Assembly (NCBI GenBank): GCA_027257055.1
Contig: JAPVLO010000059.1
Location: forward strand, 5,022,001 to 5,086,000
Reading direction: 5' to 3'
DNA length: 64,000 bases
Source: Cephalopachus bancanus
Taxonomy: Eukaryota > Chordata > Mammalia > Primates > Tarsiidae
In this document: positions 35,119 to 46,002 of the stretch, piece by piece
Numbering within the stretch: position 1 is the first letter of the stretch
Layout: every line of letters begins with the position of its first letter
Notes under the pieces: model-generated
The model's database searches: none
Told to the model about the DNA's origin: nothing
What the model saw: only the letters and a program-made list of their open reading frames with translations
Translations under genes and position numbers: made by a program

Positions 35119-36976
35119 ACTTACCAGTTTAGGAAAAAAACTGTGATAAGATTTCTCTAGTGGACATTTATGAACACATCATTTTTTTAAAAATCATAGA
35201 ATATTTAGGTTTTATATGATTTATTTTGGAGGTAAAATTTTTTGTGACATAAAGATGTATTTAATTTTAGACGAGAAAAGGCATGAAAGTATAATGGATG
35301 TGTTAATCACTTTGCCTCTCTTTGTGTGAACAGCACAGCACATGGGTCATTGACCCTGGCCATAGCTAATGGTACTAGAAGTAAACACCTGAGCTTGGCC
35401 AATCAGATTCTCTATTCTAGAAAACTGAAATTAGGTTGAGAACAAGAATGAGAGCTTATGCAGATCTGGAACTCTGCCTGGAGCTGGGGTTATGGATATG
35501 ATCTTGCTCTAATTGCCTGGAGAAGTAAAGAAAATGGTTCTGCAGAAAGAAACCAGAATGAAGCACCAGGCTCTCAGAAAAAGGGAGGGTGGTTCCTGAT
35601 ATTCCAGGTCCTTTTGGCAATGTACAGTATTTTCTGACAAAGGAATGACTTTTTGTTTTTGTATTCTGGTCATTCTTGTAAGCAAGGTTATTGCTAATAA
35701 AAGTGCAGCCTTTACTGGACAATGAGTAGGGAGGTAGGAGGATCAATAAATTTCATTAAATGTTTTCATTCAGTGATGTGTGCTGGGACCTACATCAGCT
35801 CAGTTGAATTTAAATATTCTGACTCAATATTAATTTTCCTCTGTAGGGTATTCTGTTCTGATTTCTCCTGTCATGTTATCTGATGATGCTGATTCTCTTA
35901 AAACTGGATTTGAAATCAGGAACCAGAGCAGGTGGATTTAATCTTTGACTTGATTAGCTAAAGAATACATTGTCACCAAGGGGAAAATGATTCATAGGAA
36001 ACATTTGTCACTAATGAGATTAAACAACTTAATAAGCATTTGTGAGTGCTTATTGTCTACAAAAACAACTTCTTTATATGGATCTATCTGAAATAAGTCA
36101 TCTTTTGTATACTAAACAAATCACATCACAATAGCCATAACTCAATATACTCTGAATCATGAGGGTCTACAAGGACTAGAACTCTTGAAAGTAACATGAT
36201 TCATCAGAAATTCTAGAATAAAAAGATTCTAGAATAAAAAGACAAGTCATCTTCTGGTCTCTATTAACTCTGACATCTACAACTTTCCTGTCTAATTACT
36301 GTCTGTGGCATTTAGAAAAAATATGAAAGAAAAATTTTCTATTCAAATTCCAGCATCAAGCATGATGAACTTTAATGAAACTAAAATAATATGAAACCTA
36401 AGAAGCTTTTTCATTGCTCAACCCTATTAAGATACCCATTGTCTTCAGTACTTGAGTAATGCCAATTTGGTATTTGCTCTCCTGAAAGAGTACTTCAGAG
36501 CAGATCTTGGTTTAGAAATTGCCAGAGGATAAAATACCTGTTTCATTAATTCTATGTGCACACACACAAACACACACATAGAGACTCACAGAGTCAACAA
36601 CTTTCAGAATATACATTTGTTTTCAGAGTGACGAGAAGGCTGTCTTAATTAGCTTCACACCTAGAATGATACCCTTCTTTAAATTAAAATGGCATCAAAA
36701 TATACAGTACTACCACAAGACCCAATTATTATATAATTGGCATGAGGTTTAAATTGCTTAGGGGCGATTAATTGGTCTGTCTTCCAAGTTGGTGTGAAGA
36801 ACGATGTGGGCTTCTGATGCTCATCCTGAGAACTTCCTGATAAATTCAGCACAGAATAAGTTAGAATTTCTCACTCAGAGGCACATATGGTCTTCTAATG
36901 TTGCTGATGCTTCATTTATTTTAAAGGTCATTCTGCCATATATCACCTGGTTTGTCCTCTAGGAAACAATACCTTG
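35119..36976. other. Mostly non-coding unique sequence; one unassigned old repeat
   Basis: Bases 35310-35590 (ACACCTGAGCTTGGCCAATC) resemble an old mammalian repeat that I cannot name. A 16-bp tandem pair ATTCTAGAATAAAAAG lies at 36210-36241. A short CACACACA run is at about 36560. No gene seen. Confidence 0.4.
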
Positions 36977-36989
36977 TCTGGCATTTTTA

Positions 36990-37256
36990 TTTTTTTATTT
37001 TTGAGTTGGAGTTTCACGCCGTCGCCCAGCCACCGCAGCCCCGACCCGCTGGGCTCCAGCGATCCTTCCGCCTCAGCCTTCCGAGTAGCCAGAATTACAG
37101 GCGCGCGCTACCACGCCCAGCTGATTTTTGATTTATTGTAGAGATGAGATCTCGCCAAGTTGCCTGGGCGGGTCTCGAACCCGCTGGCTCAGGCAGTCCA
37201 CTCACCTCAGCTTCCCAAAGGTGTGGGATTACAGGCTAAGCCACCGAGCCCGGCTA
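36990..37256 (-). mobile_element. Alu, youngest-looking copy, CpG-rich
   Basis: GAGTTGGAGTTTCACGCCG to CCACCGAGCCCGGC. A perfect 13-base target duplication, TCTGGCATTTTTA, lies at 36977-36989 and 37257-37269. It retains many CpGs (ACCGCAGCCCCGACCCGC, GGCGCGCGCTACCACG), so it has had little time to decay. Its right arm is short, lacking the ACTCAGG segment present in the 8431 and 56848 copies. Confidence 0.96.
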
Positions 37257-37269
37257 TCTGGCATTTTTA

Positions 37270-37435
37270 AAAGTGTTCTTTCACATAACACAATGTAAGT
37301 GTTTGGGGGATGCCTAGTACCAATTCTTCTTCTATGTAGGACTAGCAAGCATTTCTCAAATATTTCTTCTGTAAGATATTCTGCTGAAAAAATATTTTGC
37401 ATTCAAACAGGGTTGGAAAAGCCTGCAAATTCTGT
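37270..37435. other. Nothing recognised
   Basis: Short non-coding gap between an Alu and an L2 end. Confidence 0.4.
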
Positions 37436-37439
37436 TACT

Positions 37440-37585
37440 CTCTTGGAGAATCACAATCCACATTGCATAGACTGTGACCTTTGTGAGGTCAGGCACCAGG
37501 TCATTCATAATCATTCTATATTCCTGGGCTCAGCACAAGATATGCATACTAGTTTAGTAAGAAACATTGATTCAATAAAATAGCA
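37440..37585 (+). mobile_element. L2 LINE 3' end
   Basis: GACTGTGACCTTTGTGAGGTC, GGCACCAGGTCATTCATAAT, CCTGGGCTCAGCACAAGAT and AACATTGATTCAATAAAAT follow the L2 3' end order. Confidence 0.65.
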
Positions 37586-37609
37586 AAGGCTCTACAAAAT
37601 CTCTTAATA

Positions 37610-37883
37610 GGCCGGGCTCAGTGACTCAGCCTGTGATCCCGGCACTTTGGGAGGCCAACTAGAGAGAATTGCCTGAGCACGTGGGTTCGAGACCAGCCCA
37701 GGTAACTTGGTGAGATCTTATCTCTACAATAAATAAAAAGTTAGCTGGGTGTGGTAAATTGTGCCTGTAGTTCCAGCTACTTGGAAAGCTGAGGTGGAAG
37801 GATCAGCAGAGCTCAGCAGGTTGACTCTGGGGTGGCTGTGAGTATACCACTGGATAATTTGGGGTCCAATTTGAAAACAAAAT
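37610..37883 (+). mobile_element. Alu, lineage-specific type, eroded end
   Basis: Starts GGCCGGGCTCAGTGACTCAG and contains CTACAATAAATAAAAAGTTA and CTACTTGGAAAGCTGAGG. The end is badly degraded (CACTGGATAATTTGGGGTCC) and lacks a normal A-tail. Confidence 0.9.
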
Positions 37884-38215
37884 ACAACCACAGTCAGTCT
37901 TTCATAACCCTATAGGTCTTTGCCATATTCTCAGTCCTTGTGCTACTGCTTCCTTGCTCTCAAGGATTTAGCTATGCTTTCTTTGCTTCTACTAGCAATT
38001 TCTTCTCCTTAATTTAGGGTCTTAAATAAGAAAACTATATATGGAAAGTTATTCTCCCTTTCCCTGTTCACCTAGTTAATTTTTCTTTAACCCTTCTATA
38101 TGGGTTCAGGCATAATTTTTTCACAGGGAAAGATGCTATACATTTTCATAGCATTCTAAGTTTCAACATTGTGGCATTCATCACAATTTTAATCAAATAA
38201 TTAATTAGGTGATTT
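37884..38215. other. Nothing recognised
   Basis: AT-rich non-coding stretch after the eroded Alu; no repeat or coding frame was seen. Confidence 0.4.
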
Positions 38216-38219
38216 GTTG

Positions 38220-38342
38220 CTTAACATCTGTCTCCTCTAAAGACTGGCAACTCTGTGAGATATGGATGGTGTTCATCTTTCTTAATGACCTCTAAAATTG
38301 TATGCTTGATAGGTGCTTGAGAAATGTTTGTTGGATGAATTT
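38220..38342 (+). mobile_element. L2 LINE 3' end
   Basis: CTCCTCTAAAGACTGGCAAC, TCTTTCTTAATGACCTC and GAGAAATGTTTGTTGGATGA are L2 3' terminal blocks. Confidence 0.65.
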
Positions 38343-38557
38343 AGACTTTACTTTGTAATTAAATGGGGTTTAGAAAACCTAACAGCCCAAATTAGCTAAT
38401 GTTTTTTCCGTTAACAGGACACTGTTCTTACTAAAAGAAGAACAGTCAAATGAATATAATTGTAGAAACTATTTGAGTATCTAACTGAGTGCTAGTTTTG
38501 TGCAATTAAAATAGAGAGACTCAGTTCACTCTGTACCTCTTATTTATTAATGAAAAT
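38343..38557. other. Nothing recognised
   Basis: Non-coding stretch between an L2 end and the Alu at 38565. Confidence 0.4.
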
Positions 38558-38564
38558 AATTCTT

Positions 38565-38857
38565 AGCTGGGCTCGGTGGCTCAGCCTGTAATCCCGTGCC
38601 TTTGGGAGGCTGAGATGAGTGGATTGCCTGAGCCCGCGGGTTCAAGACCCGCCTGGGTAACTTGGCGAGACCTCATCTCTACAATAAAATAAAAAATTAG
38701 CCAGGTGTGGTAGCGCGCACCTGTAGTTCCAACTACTTGGAAGGCTGAGGTGGAAGGATTGCTGGAGCCCAGCAGGTCAAGGTTGCGGTGGCCGGTAGTG
38801 GCCACTGCTCTCCAGTCTGGGCGACAGAGTGAGACTCCAACTCAAAAAAAAAAAAGA
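38565..38857 (+). mobile_element. Alu, lineage-specific type
   Basis: AGCTGGGCTCGGTGGCTCAG to GACTCCAACTCAAAAAAAA. AATTCTT occurs at 38558-38564 and again at 38862-38868 after the tail, as a short target duplication. It carries GAGCCCGCGGGTTCAAGAC and CCCAGCAGGTCAAGG. Confidence 0.94.
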
Positions 38858-38868
38858 AAAGAATTCTT

Positions 38869-40864
38869 TCCTTCACTTATAGATCCTGACCAGTACTAAT
38901 TGTTAACTATATTTATTTAATTCAAATGCAAGGCCTATGGCTGGGTGCGGAGAATTATGGAAAGGTTAATTTTAGTGGTTTCTCTCCTAAAGGAATAGGT
39001 AATCTAGCATAAAGTTGACAGAGTCTTCATGGAAATCAGAACCGATAAAAGCCTAAAAGAAAATTTCATTCAGTCTAACTGAAATAGATTGCAGACAATA
39101 GTGATTTAACACAAGGCCTTTTCTTTTAATTCTCTTTTTCCTCTTTATCTCAGGATCATCAGAGTTTGCTATAAATCATGTTTGCTGCAAGCAAAGTTGA
39201 TTTGGTTGGTTTAGTTTCCTGCAAACTTTATTTATTTTCTATTTTTCCCTTCCTGTTTTAGTCATTGTCACAACGCTTATTCCTACTTTTTGACGTTCTT
39301 GTCTAGAAAACAAAGCAAAAAAATGGCTGAAGAACAGGAATAATGAGGAGGGGAAATAAAATCACTTGGTGGCTAAAATACTGTCTTTTGTTATTTAAAA
39401 AACTGTGGCCTTTCTAATACTGAAAGCTATTCAAGTCATAATGAAGTCAACAAATGCAATGGGAGAAATGCCACCTCACAGAAGAGTCTTAATTCCAGAT
39501 ATTAACAATCTTTAGGGGACACAATAGGCATGATTTGTTTTGCATTGGAAACTCTCCCAGTTTCATAGATTTACACTTATGGAAATAGAGATAAGAATCC
39601 TCATAAATCACCTAGCATTGTAGCTTGCTGTCTTTTTCAAGTAGGGGAACTCATTTTTCAAATTAAAATACTAAAATGACAAACTGGAATTCTTTGGGCT
39701 AACTGATTGATGCAGAACATATCATTTGCTGATTATCTTTCTCCCCTGTCCCCTCAATAAATTATAGAGTTCAGCAGCACCCATTTTTAAAACCACTGAT
39801 TTAATTGTATGCTAATTGTAGTTAAATGTCGCTTTTGGCAATCCGCCCTCATACATGACATCTTCATGCATGCTTTACTGGAGCCTCAAACTCAATATAA
39901 GCAAATGAACTCTTGCTGCTACCATTCAGTCTTTTCCCCAGAATTTGCTAATCTAACTAGATTTGTTTTCATAAATTAGGCTATTGGGAAAGGTACCATA
40001 ATGCCTTCTTTTAGATCAATCCTTCTTTATGCTTTAGAATGATGCCATGGCATAAGAGCAAGGAGAGTTAAGGTCACAGTCTTTTGCAGAAATCACATTC
40101 TGTTGAATCTTTGCAAGTGCTCATCACTATCTCTCCATAGGCTAACCCTGCTGTTATTTTGTTATAAGGTTGTTCTCTTCTTTGGTTTCCATCTGCTTTG
40201 GTAGATGACAAGGACTTTAAAGAGCTCAAGCTGTTTTCAATTTTGGGGAAGAAGAAAAATTAGCCTGCCATTTGAGCTTCCCAGGGTCTATAATGAAGCA
40301 CTCTGCTGCGAAGTTAGGTTTTAGAAAGTAGCTTGAATCTTTCTTTAGCTGGGAATTTATGAGGACAGACTCCTCAAAATGTGCTATAGTCTTAGAAGGG
40401 TACATTGTTAAATCAGAGTTTCATTTAATTTGGAGTAGATTTCTCCGACTTCCCCCAAAAGCATTTGGTAAACTGCTCCTTAACCGAGGCTGCCTAAGAG
40501 GACCTGTATAGCTATGCTCCCCAGAATCCTTTATGAAAGAAATCTCAGATACGTCCATCCTTATGTTGCTTGTCTTACAACTTTTATTACCTATTAGTAT
40601 TTTATCTCTCTAGTTATTTCTTGGGGGTTGATTGTTTTTCTGCAATTAGGTTTTGAAATTCTCAAGGACAAGATGATGCCTAATTTACTGGAGGACTGAG
40701 CAAATTGCAGAGATAAAAAATTATAAATGATGCATTAGCTGTTAACTCTGTCCACCAGTGGTTAAGTATAATCCATGTCAAGATTATGCTGTGTTTCTTC
40801 ATTATTCTTTAAAGATTGCGAGCAATTTAAGTCTCCAATAGAGAACAAAGGGAGTGAGTAAATG
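38869..40864. other. Repeat-poor 2-kb island
   Basis: I recognise no transposable element over about 2 kb, in a window otherwise packed with them. The sequence is AT-rich, with segments of homeodomain-like core content such as TTTAATTGTATGCTAATTG at 39800. There is no coding frame. A candidate conserved non-coding region, by inference only. Confidence 0.45.
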
Positions 40865-40867
40865 TGC

Positions 40868-41000
40868 GGGAGCTAACATTTATTGAGAACCTACTATGAG
40901 CTGCATATTGCACAAGGTGCTCTGTTTATTTCATTATATTCTCCCAATATTCCTGAAATTTCAGAATTGTAATCTCCATTTTATAGAAGAGAGTTAGGAC
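40868..41000 (-). mobile_element. MIR SINE fragment
   Basis: GCTAACATTTATTGAGAACC, TACTATGAGCTGCATATTGC and TCTCCATTTTATAGAAGAG give the MIR tail and core in reverse orientation. Confidence 0.75.
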
Positions 41001-41334
41001 TGAAGTTCAGTCTCTATCTAATTCTAAAACCCTCCCATTGCCCTTAACCTAGGAGCCTCCAGGGTGTAATGCAAAGTACCTGGAAATCTTTTGCCCATTG
41101 TCTTTTGAGAAAGTAAAACTTAACTCTGTGGTTTCTGCTTTAAAGATATTTTTTTAATGGATTGAGATAAGGGGTCAGAGAGAGTCCCAATGGAAAGTCG
41201 GTGTCCTCCAAGTGTATTAACAGAACATGAGCTCTTCAGGATCATTGAAAGATGGGCCTGAACACTAGTCACATTAGCACAGGGGTGGAATTGGCAGTCA
41301 CTGGGCACTGCTAGGGGAGGCGGGGAGGTAGGAA

Positions 41335-41475
41335 GGCAGGAAGCATGTGACAACATAAAGGGTACCTGGTCCACTGCAAGGGGGAATGACTGCCAGTTAA
41401 AAGCCCAAACTTCACCTACATATGTAGTCTACTTATGTAGTTAATCCTCACTTGTACCCCACAACTATATAATAA
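41335..41475 (+). mobile_element. Old L1 3' terminus
   Basis: AAAAGCCCAAACTTCACCTA, CTCACTTGTACCCCACAAC and the terminal AATAAATAAATAG match the generic end of older L1 3' UTRs. The upstream part, 41130-41335, may belong to the same UTR but is not clear. Confidence 0.6.
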
Positions 41476-42141
41476 ATAAATAGAATGATTCTGTGGCCAG
41501 ATAAGTGTGGGTATTGCTGGGTTCAGCAGCATTAAACTGACTTCTTAGAGCTTTAAATTGATTGATTTATATTGCAAATATTTATGGAGCACAGGCATTA
41601 GGCATTATGCTGTATGCAGGAATATGGACACGATTTCTGCTCTTATAGCACTCTTGCTTACAGTCTAGTTGGGATAACATCTATTTAATAAGTAAATAAA
41701 CATAAGATACTTACTTGAAATTATAAATTGTGGAAACTGAAGAGGAAAAGGTGATAGAGAATGATAAGAGAGGGAATTTCATATATATATATATATATAC
41801 ATATACATATGTATATATATAATGAGAATAGATATTTCAGCACAACTTGATTAGTGGGATGGAGACATGCCAAGAGTGAGTTGAAGATCTTTCTATCCAG
41901 AAAAAGATGAATGCTGGAAGGCCCTGAGTAGAATAAGCATATCTAAGAAACTGAAAGTCAGCCAGTGTGTCCAGAGTATAGAAGAGAAGGAGAGGGACAC
42001 CACTGTGCGTGACAAGGCGGGCAGTTGTCATCAGGTCATCAGGTCATACCGGGCTTTACTCATCCTGCACTTTGACTTTTGTTCTATTTGGAATGGAAAA
42101 TCTTCCATGGAATGGGTTTCAAGCAGATATAGAATTTAAAA
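41476..42141. other. Unassigned old repeat and TA microsatellite
   Basis: Bases 41570-41700 (AATATTTATGGAGCACAGGC, TTACAGTCTAGTTGGG) are typical of an old mammalian repeat that I cannot assign. (TA)n lies at about 41781-41822. Confidence 0.45.
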
Positions 42142-42145
42142 TACA

Positions 42146-42626
42146 CAGTTGACCCTTAAACAACTCAAGAGTTAGGGGTGCCGACCTCCTACACAGCTAG
42201 AAATTTGTGTATAACCACTAATAGCATACTGTGGACCAGAACTGTTACCAATAATATAAACAGCTGATTAACACATATTTTGTATGTTATATGTATTATA
42301 CTCTGCATTACTATAATAAAGTAAGCTAGAGAAAAGAAAATGCTACTAAGAAAATCATAAAGAAGAGAAAATTTATTTACTATTCATTAAGTGGAAGTGG
42401 ATAAACATAAAGGTCTACACTTGTCATTTTCATGTTGAGTAGGCTGAAGAGGAGGAAGAGGAGGGCTTAATCTTGCTGTCTCAGGGGTGGCAGAGATGTG
42501 GAAGAGGTAAAGGAGACAGAAGGGGAGGCAGGAGAGGCAGGCACACTCAGCATAAATTTTATTGGAAAAAATCCACATGTAAGTAGACCTGAGTAATTCA
42601 AACATGTATTGCACAAAGGTCAACTG
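42146..42626. mobile_element. Tigger-like non-autonomous DNA transposon, complete
   Basis: The left end CAGTTGACCCTTAAACAAC is answered by the inverted right end AAAGGTCAACTG. TA follows on the right (42627-42628); the left TA appears mutated to CA. Internal blocks are GGGGTGCCGACCTCCTACAC, TAAACAGCTGATTAACACAT and TTGAGTAGGCTGAAGAGGAG. These match a pogo/Tigger-derived MITE of primates. No transposase. Confidence 0.85.
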
Positions 42627-42704
42627 TATTTTATAAAGAGCCACTGTGAGTGGCTAAAATTAAAGCCTGTAAACTTCATATGGCACGAGATCCAACATAG
42701 TACT

Positions 42705-42790
42705 TTGTTTAGTTCACTGCTGTAACCCAAGTGTCTAGATCAGTGCCTGGCACAAAGCAGGTGCACAATAAGCATTTATTGTATGAATAT
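42705..42790 (+). mobile_element. L2 LINE 3' end
   Basis: TTCACTGCTGTAACCCAAGT, GATCAGTGCCTGGCACAAAG and CACAATAAGCATTTATTGTA are the L2 terminal blocks. Confidence 0.75.
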
Positions 42791-43080
42791 ATAATTTTGG
42801 GAGAAGCAAGTGTGAGATTATAAAGTCTAGTAAGACAGATACTGCCGTAATTCAGTTTAGGGTGACAAAATCTTGGACTCAGGTTTATGCTGGGAAAATA
42901 AGAAAAATGTCGACAAAATTAAGACTTATTTTGGAAACAGCAGTATCAGGAGTTTCTGGTGAATTTGGTGCTAGAATTAAGCAAGAAGAAAGAACTAGAG
43001 ATAATTCAGTTATTAGGTGGTTAGTAACTGACAGACTGATTATTAGGTTATCATCTCTCTTTGAAGTCCACCCTGCCGTA
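42791..43080. other. Nothing recognised
   Basis: Non-coding. Opposed frames at 42862-43113 and 42885-43316 have no recognisable domain. Confidence 0.4.
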
Positions 43081-43475
43081 TTCTGCTGGGTGATGCTGGG
43101 ACTGGGGCTCTGAATATCTAGTTTTTGCTTTGCCAGCAGCTCGCTATAGGCTCTGCCAATAGAGGGGATGTGCAAGAGACTGAACAGCAAGGAGAAGACT
43201 TGCTCCTTCCTGGTCACTTGCTGTGGGCTTTCCCGTCCCATGAAAATCACTCCAGCCTCCCTCTTCTGCATTCCCATAGCAGAAGTTAAATCCAGTTTGC
43301 AGGTTTCCACGCCCACAGAGCCAGCCCTTTTTGCATTACTCTTGGAGATGCCTGCACCAGCTGGTGCTCCCTCCTCAGATGTATGAATTCTAGCTCTGCA
43401 GTCCCCACTCCTTTAAGCTTTATAGTTTAATAAACTCTGACCTTTTCCTGTTGTTCTTCAGGCTTAGAACTGGTG
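43081..43475 (+). other. LTR-like segment with AATAAA, unassigned
   Basis: Moderately GC-rich sequence (TTTGCCAGCAGCTCGCTATA, GCCTGCACCAGCTGGTGCTC) followed by TTTAATAAACTCTGACC and a T-rich end. The layout (body, AATAAA, short R/U5-like tail) is that of a solo LTR, but I cannot name it and see no target duplication. Confidence 0.35.
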
Positions 43476-44299
43476 GCTATTCCTTTCATTGCTGTTTCTG
43501 TAATAATTTAGTGTTGTTTGGTGTTTTCAGTTACGTAGTTAACAACTTTACACCTTACTAAGGATTATTTATGTTAAATAATCTGTATTCAAATAACTGG
43601 TATGGTTTCTCTGTCCCCATTGTACCCTGATCAATTTACTAGGATTTTGATTTGATTAATACAGGTTTGGGAGAGACTGGCAGAGAAACAGATGGAGATA
43701 GGAAAAGAAATGAAGAATTCAGATATGAATATCTTATGTTTGAGATGCCTGTAATAACTACAAGTAGAGATATCAAGTAAGCCCTTGGGTAATAAGTTTA
43801 GCGTGCTAAGGAGAAGGTTAGGATTGAAATATAATTTGGGAATTCAAGGATTTGGATGGTATGTAAAGTCACAGGCCTGAATGATTTCACCTAGGGAGAA
43901 GATGTAAAAAGATTAAAAGATATTTCATCTAGGAAGAGAATAAAAAAGAGAAGTCCTAGGGCTAAGCAGCTACCCAATACGCTCATGCTCATTATTCATT
44001 AACAATTGTTATGGGAAATGCATGTTTCCTAATACACGCTAGGAAACATTGGTCTAATCTTTGAGGAAAAACAGCAAAAGTATGCAACTCAGTCCACTTG
44101 CATAGGAAACAGAAAGGGAATTTGGGTAGAATTCCCAGCAAAGAATTGGAAGTATGAATTTGGCCCAAATATCTCCTGTATTGTACCTTTTAGGATCCTA
44201 AGAAAAGTAGTAAGCAGCTAGGAAATATACAGACTTGGCTGAGAGGAGGAATATTTTAGCAGTGTTTGTGACTCTACCAGTTCCCTAACTGCAAATCAG
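43476..44299. other. Non-coding; possible old unassigned repeat
   Basis: Bases 43660-43830 (TTTGAGATGCCTGTAATAAC) resemble an old interspersed repeat that I cannot name. No gene. Confidence 0.4.
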
Positions 44300-44560
44300 C
44301 AGAGTTCTAAGATTAAATGCGTGGGCTCTTTAGTCAGCAAAACCAGGTTTGAATTCTGGTATTAACACTGTCTAACTGTATAATTTAAGGAAAGTTTACC
44401 TTTTCCTCACGTGTTACAGCTCCTTGCTTATAATATATGTTTATATAAGAATTTGTACCTCAGAGAGCTAAGGGATAACTAAATTAAGTAACTCTAATGA
44501 GTTTAGCATAGGACCAAACACGCTGTTGGTGATCAATAAATGGTAACTGATAGTAGTAGT
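44300..44560 (+). mobile_element. MIR SINE, near complete
   Basis: Forward MIR order: GCGTGGGCTCTTTAGTCAGC, AACCAGGTTTGAATTCTGGT, TAACTGTATAATTTAAGGAA, a T/C-rich block and AGGACCAAACACGCTGTTGG, with GATCAATAAATGGTAACTGA closing. Confidence 0.78.
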
Positions 44561-44592
44561 TGTAAAAACAATCAAAATAGTAGTAGAAGAGA

Positions 44593-44888
44593 TTGCATAT
44601 GTGATTTATGCCTGAATTCCCAGAACTTTTGGAGGCTGAGGCAGGAGGATTCCTTGAGATCAGGAGTTCAAAATCAGCCGGGGCAATAAAGTGAGACTCC
44701 CGTCTCTGCAAAAAAAATTTGAAATTTTGCCAGAGATGATGGTGCACACCTGTAGTCCTAGCTACTTGGGAGGCCAAGGCGGGAGGATTGTTCGAGCCCA
44801 GGAGTTTAAGGCTGTAGTGAGCCATCATGGTGCTTCTGGTACACTCCAGCCTGGGCAACAGAGTGAGACCTCTATGAAAAAAATAATT
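44593..44888 (+). mobile_element. AluJ-like copy
   Basis: TGATTTATGCCTGAATTCCC, GGCAGGAGGATTCCTTGAG, the central A-run CAAAAAAAATTTG, CTACTTGGGAGGCCAAGGC and CTCCAGCCTGGGCAACAGAG. Old, dimeric and CpG-depleted. Confidence 0.9.
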
Positions 44889-45092
44889 AAATTTGCAAAG
44901 TACTAAGCAGAGAGTGGCTCCTTAATATAAACTTCATGTTTAAAGGCAGGTAATGTGTCAGACCCCTGCCATTTTAGAGGAGATCCTTTAAGCAACACAT
45001 TCTTCCTGCTAGAAAGAATAGCAATAAGCAACTATGAGTATGGCCTAGGGTGGAGGAGGTCAACTCATGGCACGGAGTATTGCAAAGTTTCC

Positions 45093-45315
45093 AAATGACT
45101 TTTTTTAAAGATGTGGGGTACACTTCAGGGTTCAGATGTGCCCCTCCCTCCCCTAGCAGTTTCCCTCAACTGCCAATCCCACCCCTCCTTCCCTGGCAGT
45201 TTCCCACTACTGCCAATCCCTTTCTTATTGTATTATGATAATCGTACAGGGTCCACTTATGAATGAGAACATATGGTTCTCTGTTCTTTGTTTCTGTGAT
45301 AGAACACTAAGTATG
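45093..45315 (-). mobile_element. Very short L1 3'-end insertion
   Basis: Reverse complement of an L1 3' UTR closely resembling that at 17181: AAAGATGTGGGGTACACTTC, TTTCCCACTACTGCCAATCC and CACTTATGAATGAGAACATA. Only ~220 bases were copied. No clear target duplication was found. Confidence 0.88.
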
Positions 45316-45695
45316 ATTTATGATTCAGCTATACCCTGCTAGGAAGATGCTCAATGACAGAACCTAATGGAATATTATGAGAATCTAGGAAGATTGATAT
45401 AGAGGACATAGGAATTGATGTCATGTCTTGAGTTTGCGTAAAAGGGTCTATTTCAAGTCTTAAAATGATTTTAATCTTTTAAAAAATTCCCCCTTTCTCA
45501 ACTATTAATTCAAGGTGTGTGGGAAGCATATGAATGACATAAAAGAAACCAGTCACATTGTTTTTATCTTGGTGAAAAAAACATTTTTAAATAAGTGCCA
45601 CAAAGTATTTGTTGTATTTGTTAGATCAGAGCCATATATTAGGCAGGGTAGTCTTGGTTTAGGCTTTGGTAACAACCTCTAAATCTTGGTGGTGT
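45316..45695. other. Nothing recognised
   Basis: Non-coding AT-rich stretch. Confidence 0.4.
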
Positions 45696-45699
45696 TTAA

Positions 45700-46002
45700 A
45701 TTTTTTTTTAGTTTTTATTTTTTAGAGACAGGGTCTTGGTTTGTTGTCCAGGTTGAAGCGCAGTGGAATGATCATGGCTCACTGTAACTTCAAACTCCTG
45801 GGCTCAAGCAATCCCCCTACCTCAGCCTCCTGAGTAGCTGGGACCCCAGGTGTGTACCACCATGTCTAAGTTGTTTTTTTTTTAGAGATGGAGTCTTTTT
45901 ATGTTGGCCAGGTTGGACACAAACTTCTGGCTTCAAGTGATCCTCCTGCCTTAGCCTCCCAAAACACTAGAATTACAGGCATGAGACACTACACCAGGTC
46001 AT
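45700..46002 (-). mobile_element. AluJ-like copy
   Basis: Reverse complement of a dimeric Alu: TTTAGAGACAGGGTCTTGG, TCAAACTCCTGGGCTCAAGC, CTCAGCCTCCTGAGTAGCTG, a second T-run at 45876 and TTACAGGCATGAGACACTA. Old type. Confidence 0.92.

Noticed and set aside
36210..36241. Exact 16-bp tandem pair ATTCTAGAATAAAAAG
   Set aside because: Simple slippage-scale duplication with no wider context.
39795..39830. Octamer-like TATGCTAATTG as a POU/homeodomain enhancer site
   Set aside because: Short AT-rich motifs are expected by chance here; noted only as part of the repeat-poor island.
42885..43316. 143-codon minus-strand open frame
   Set aside because: Overlaps an LTR-like segment and an opposing frame; no recognisable motif.
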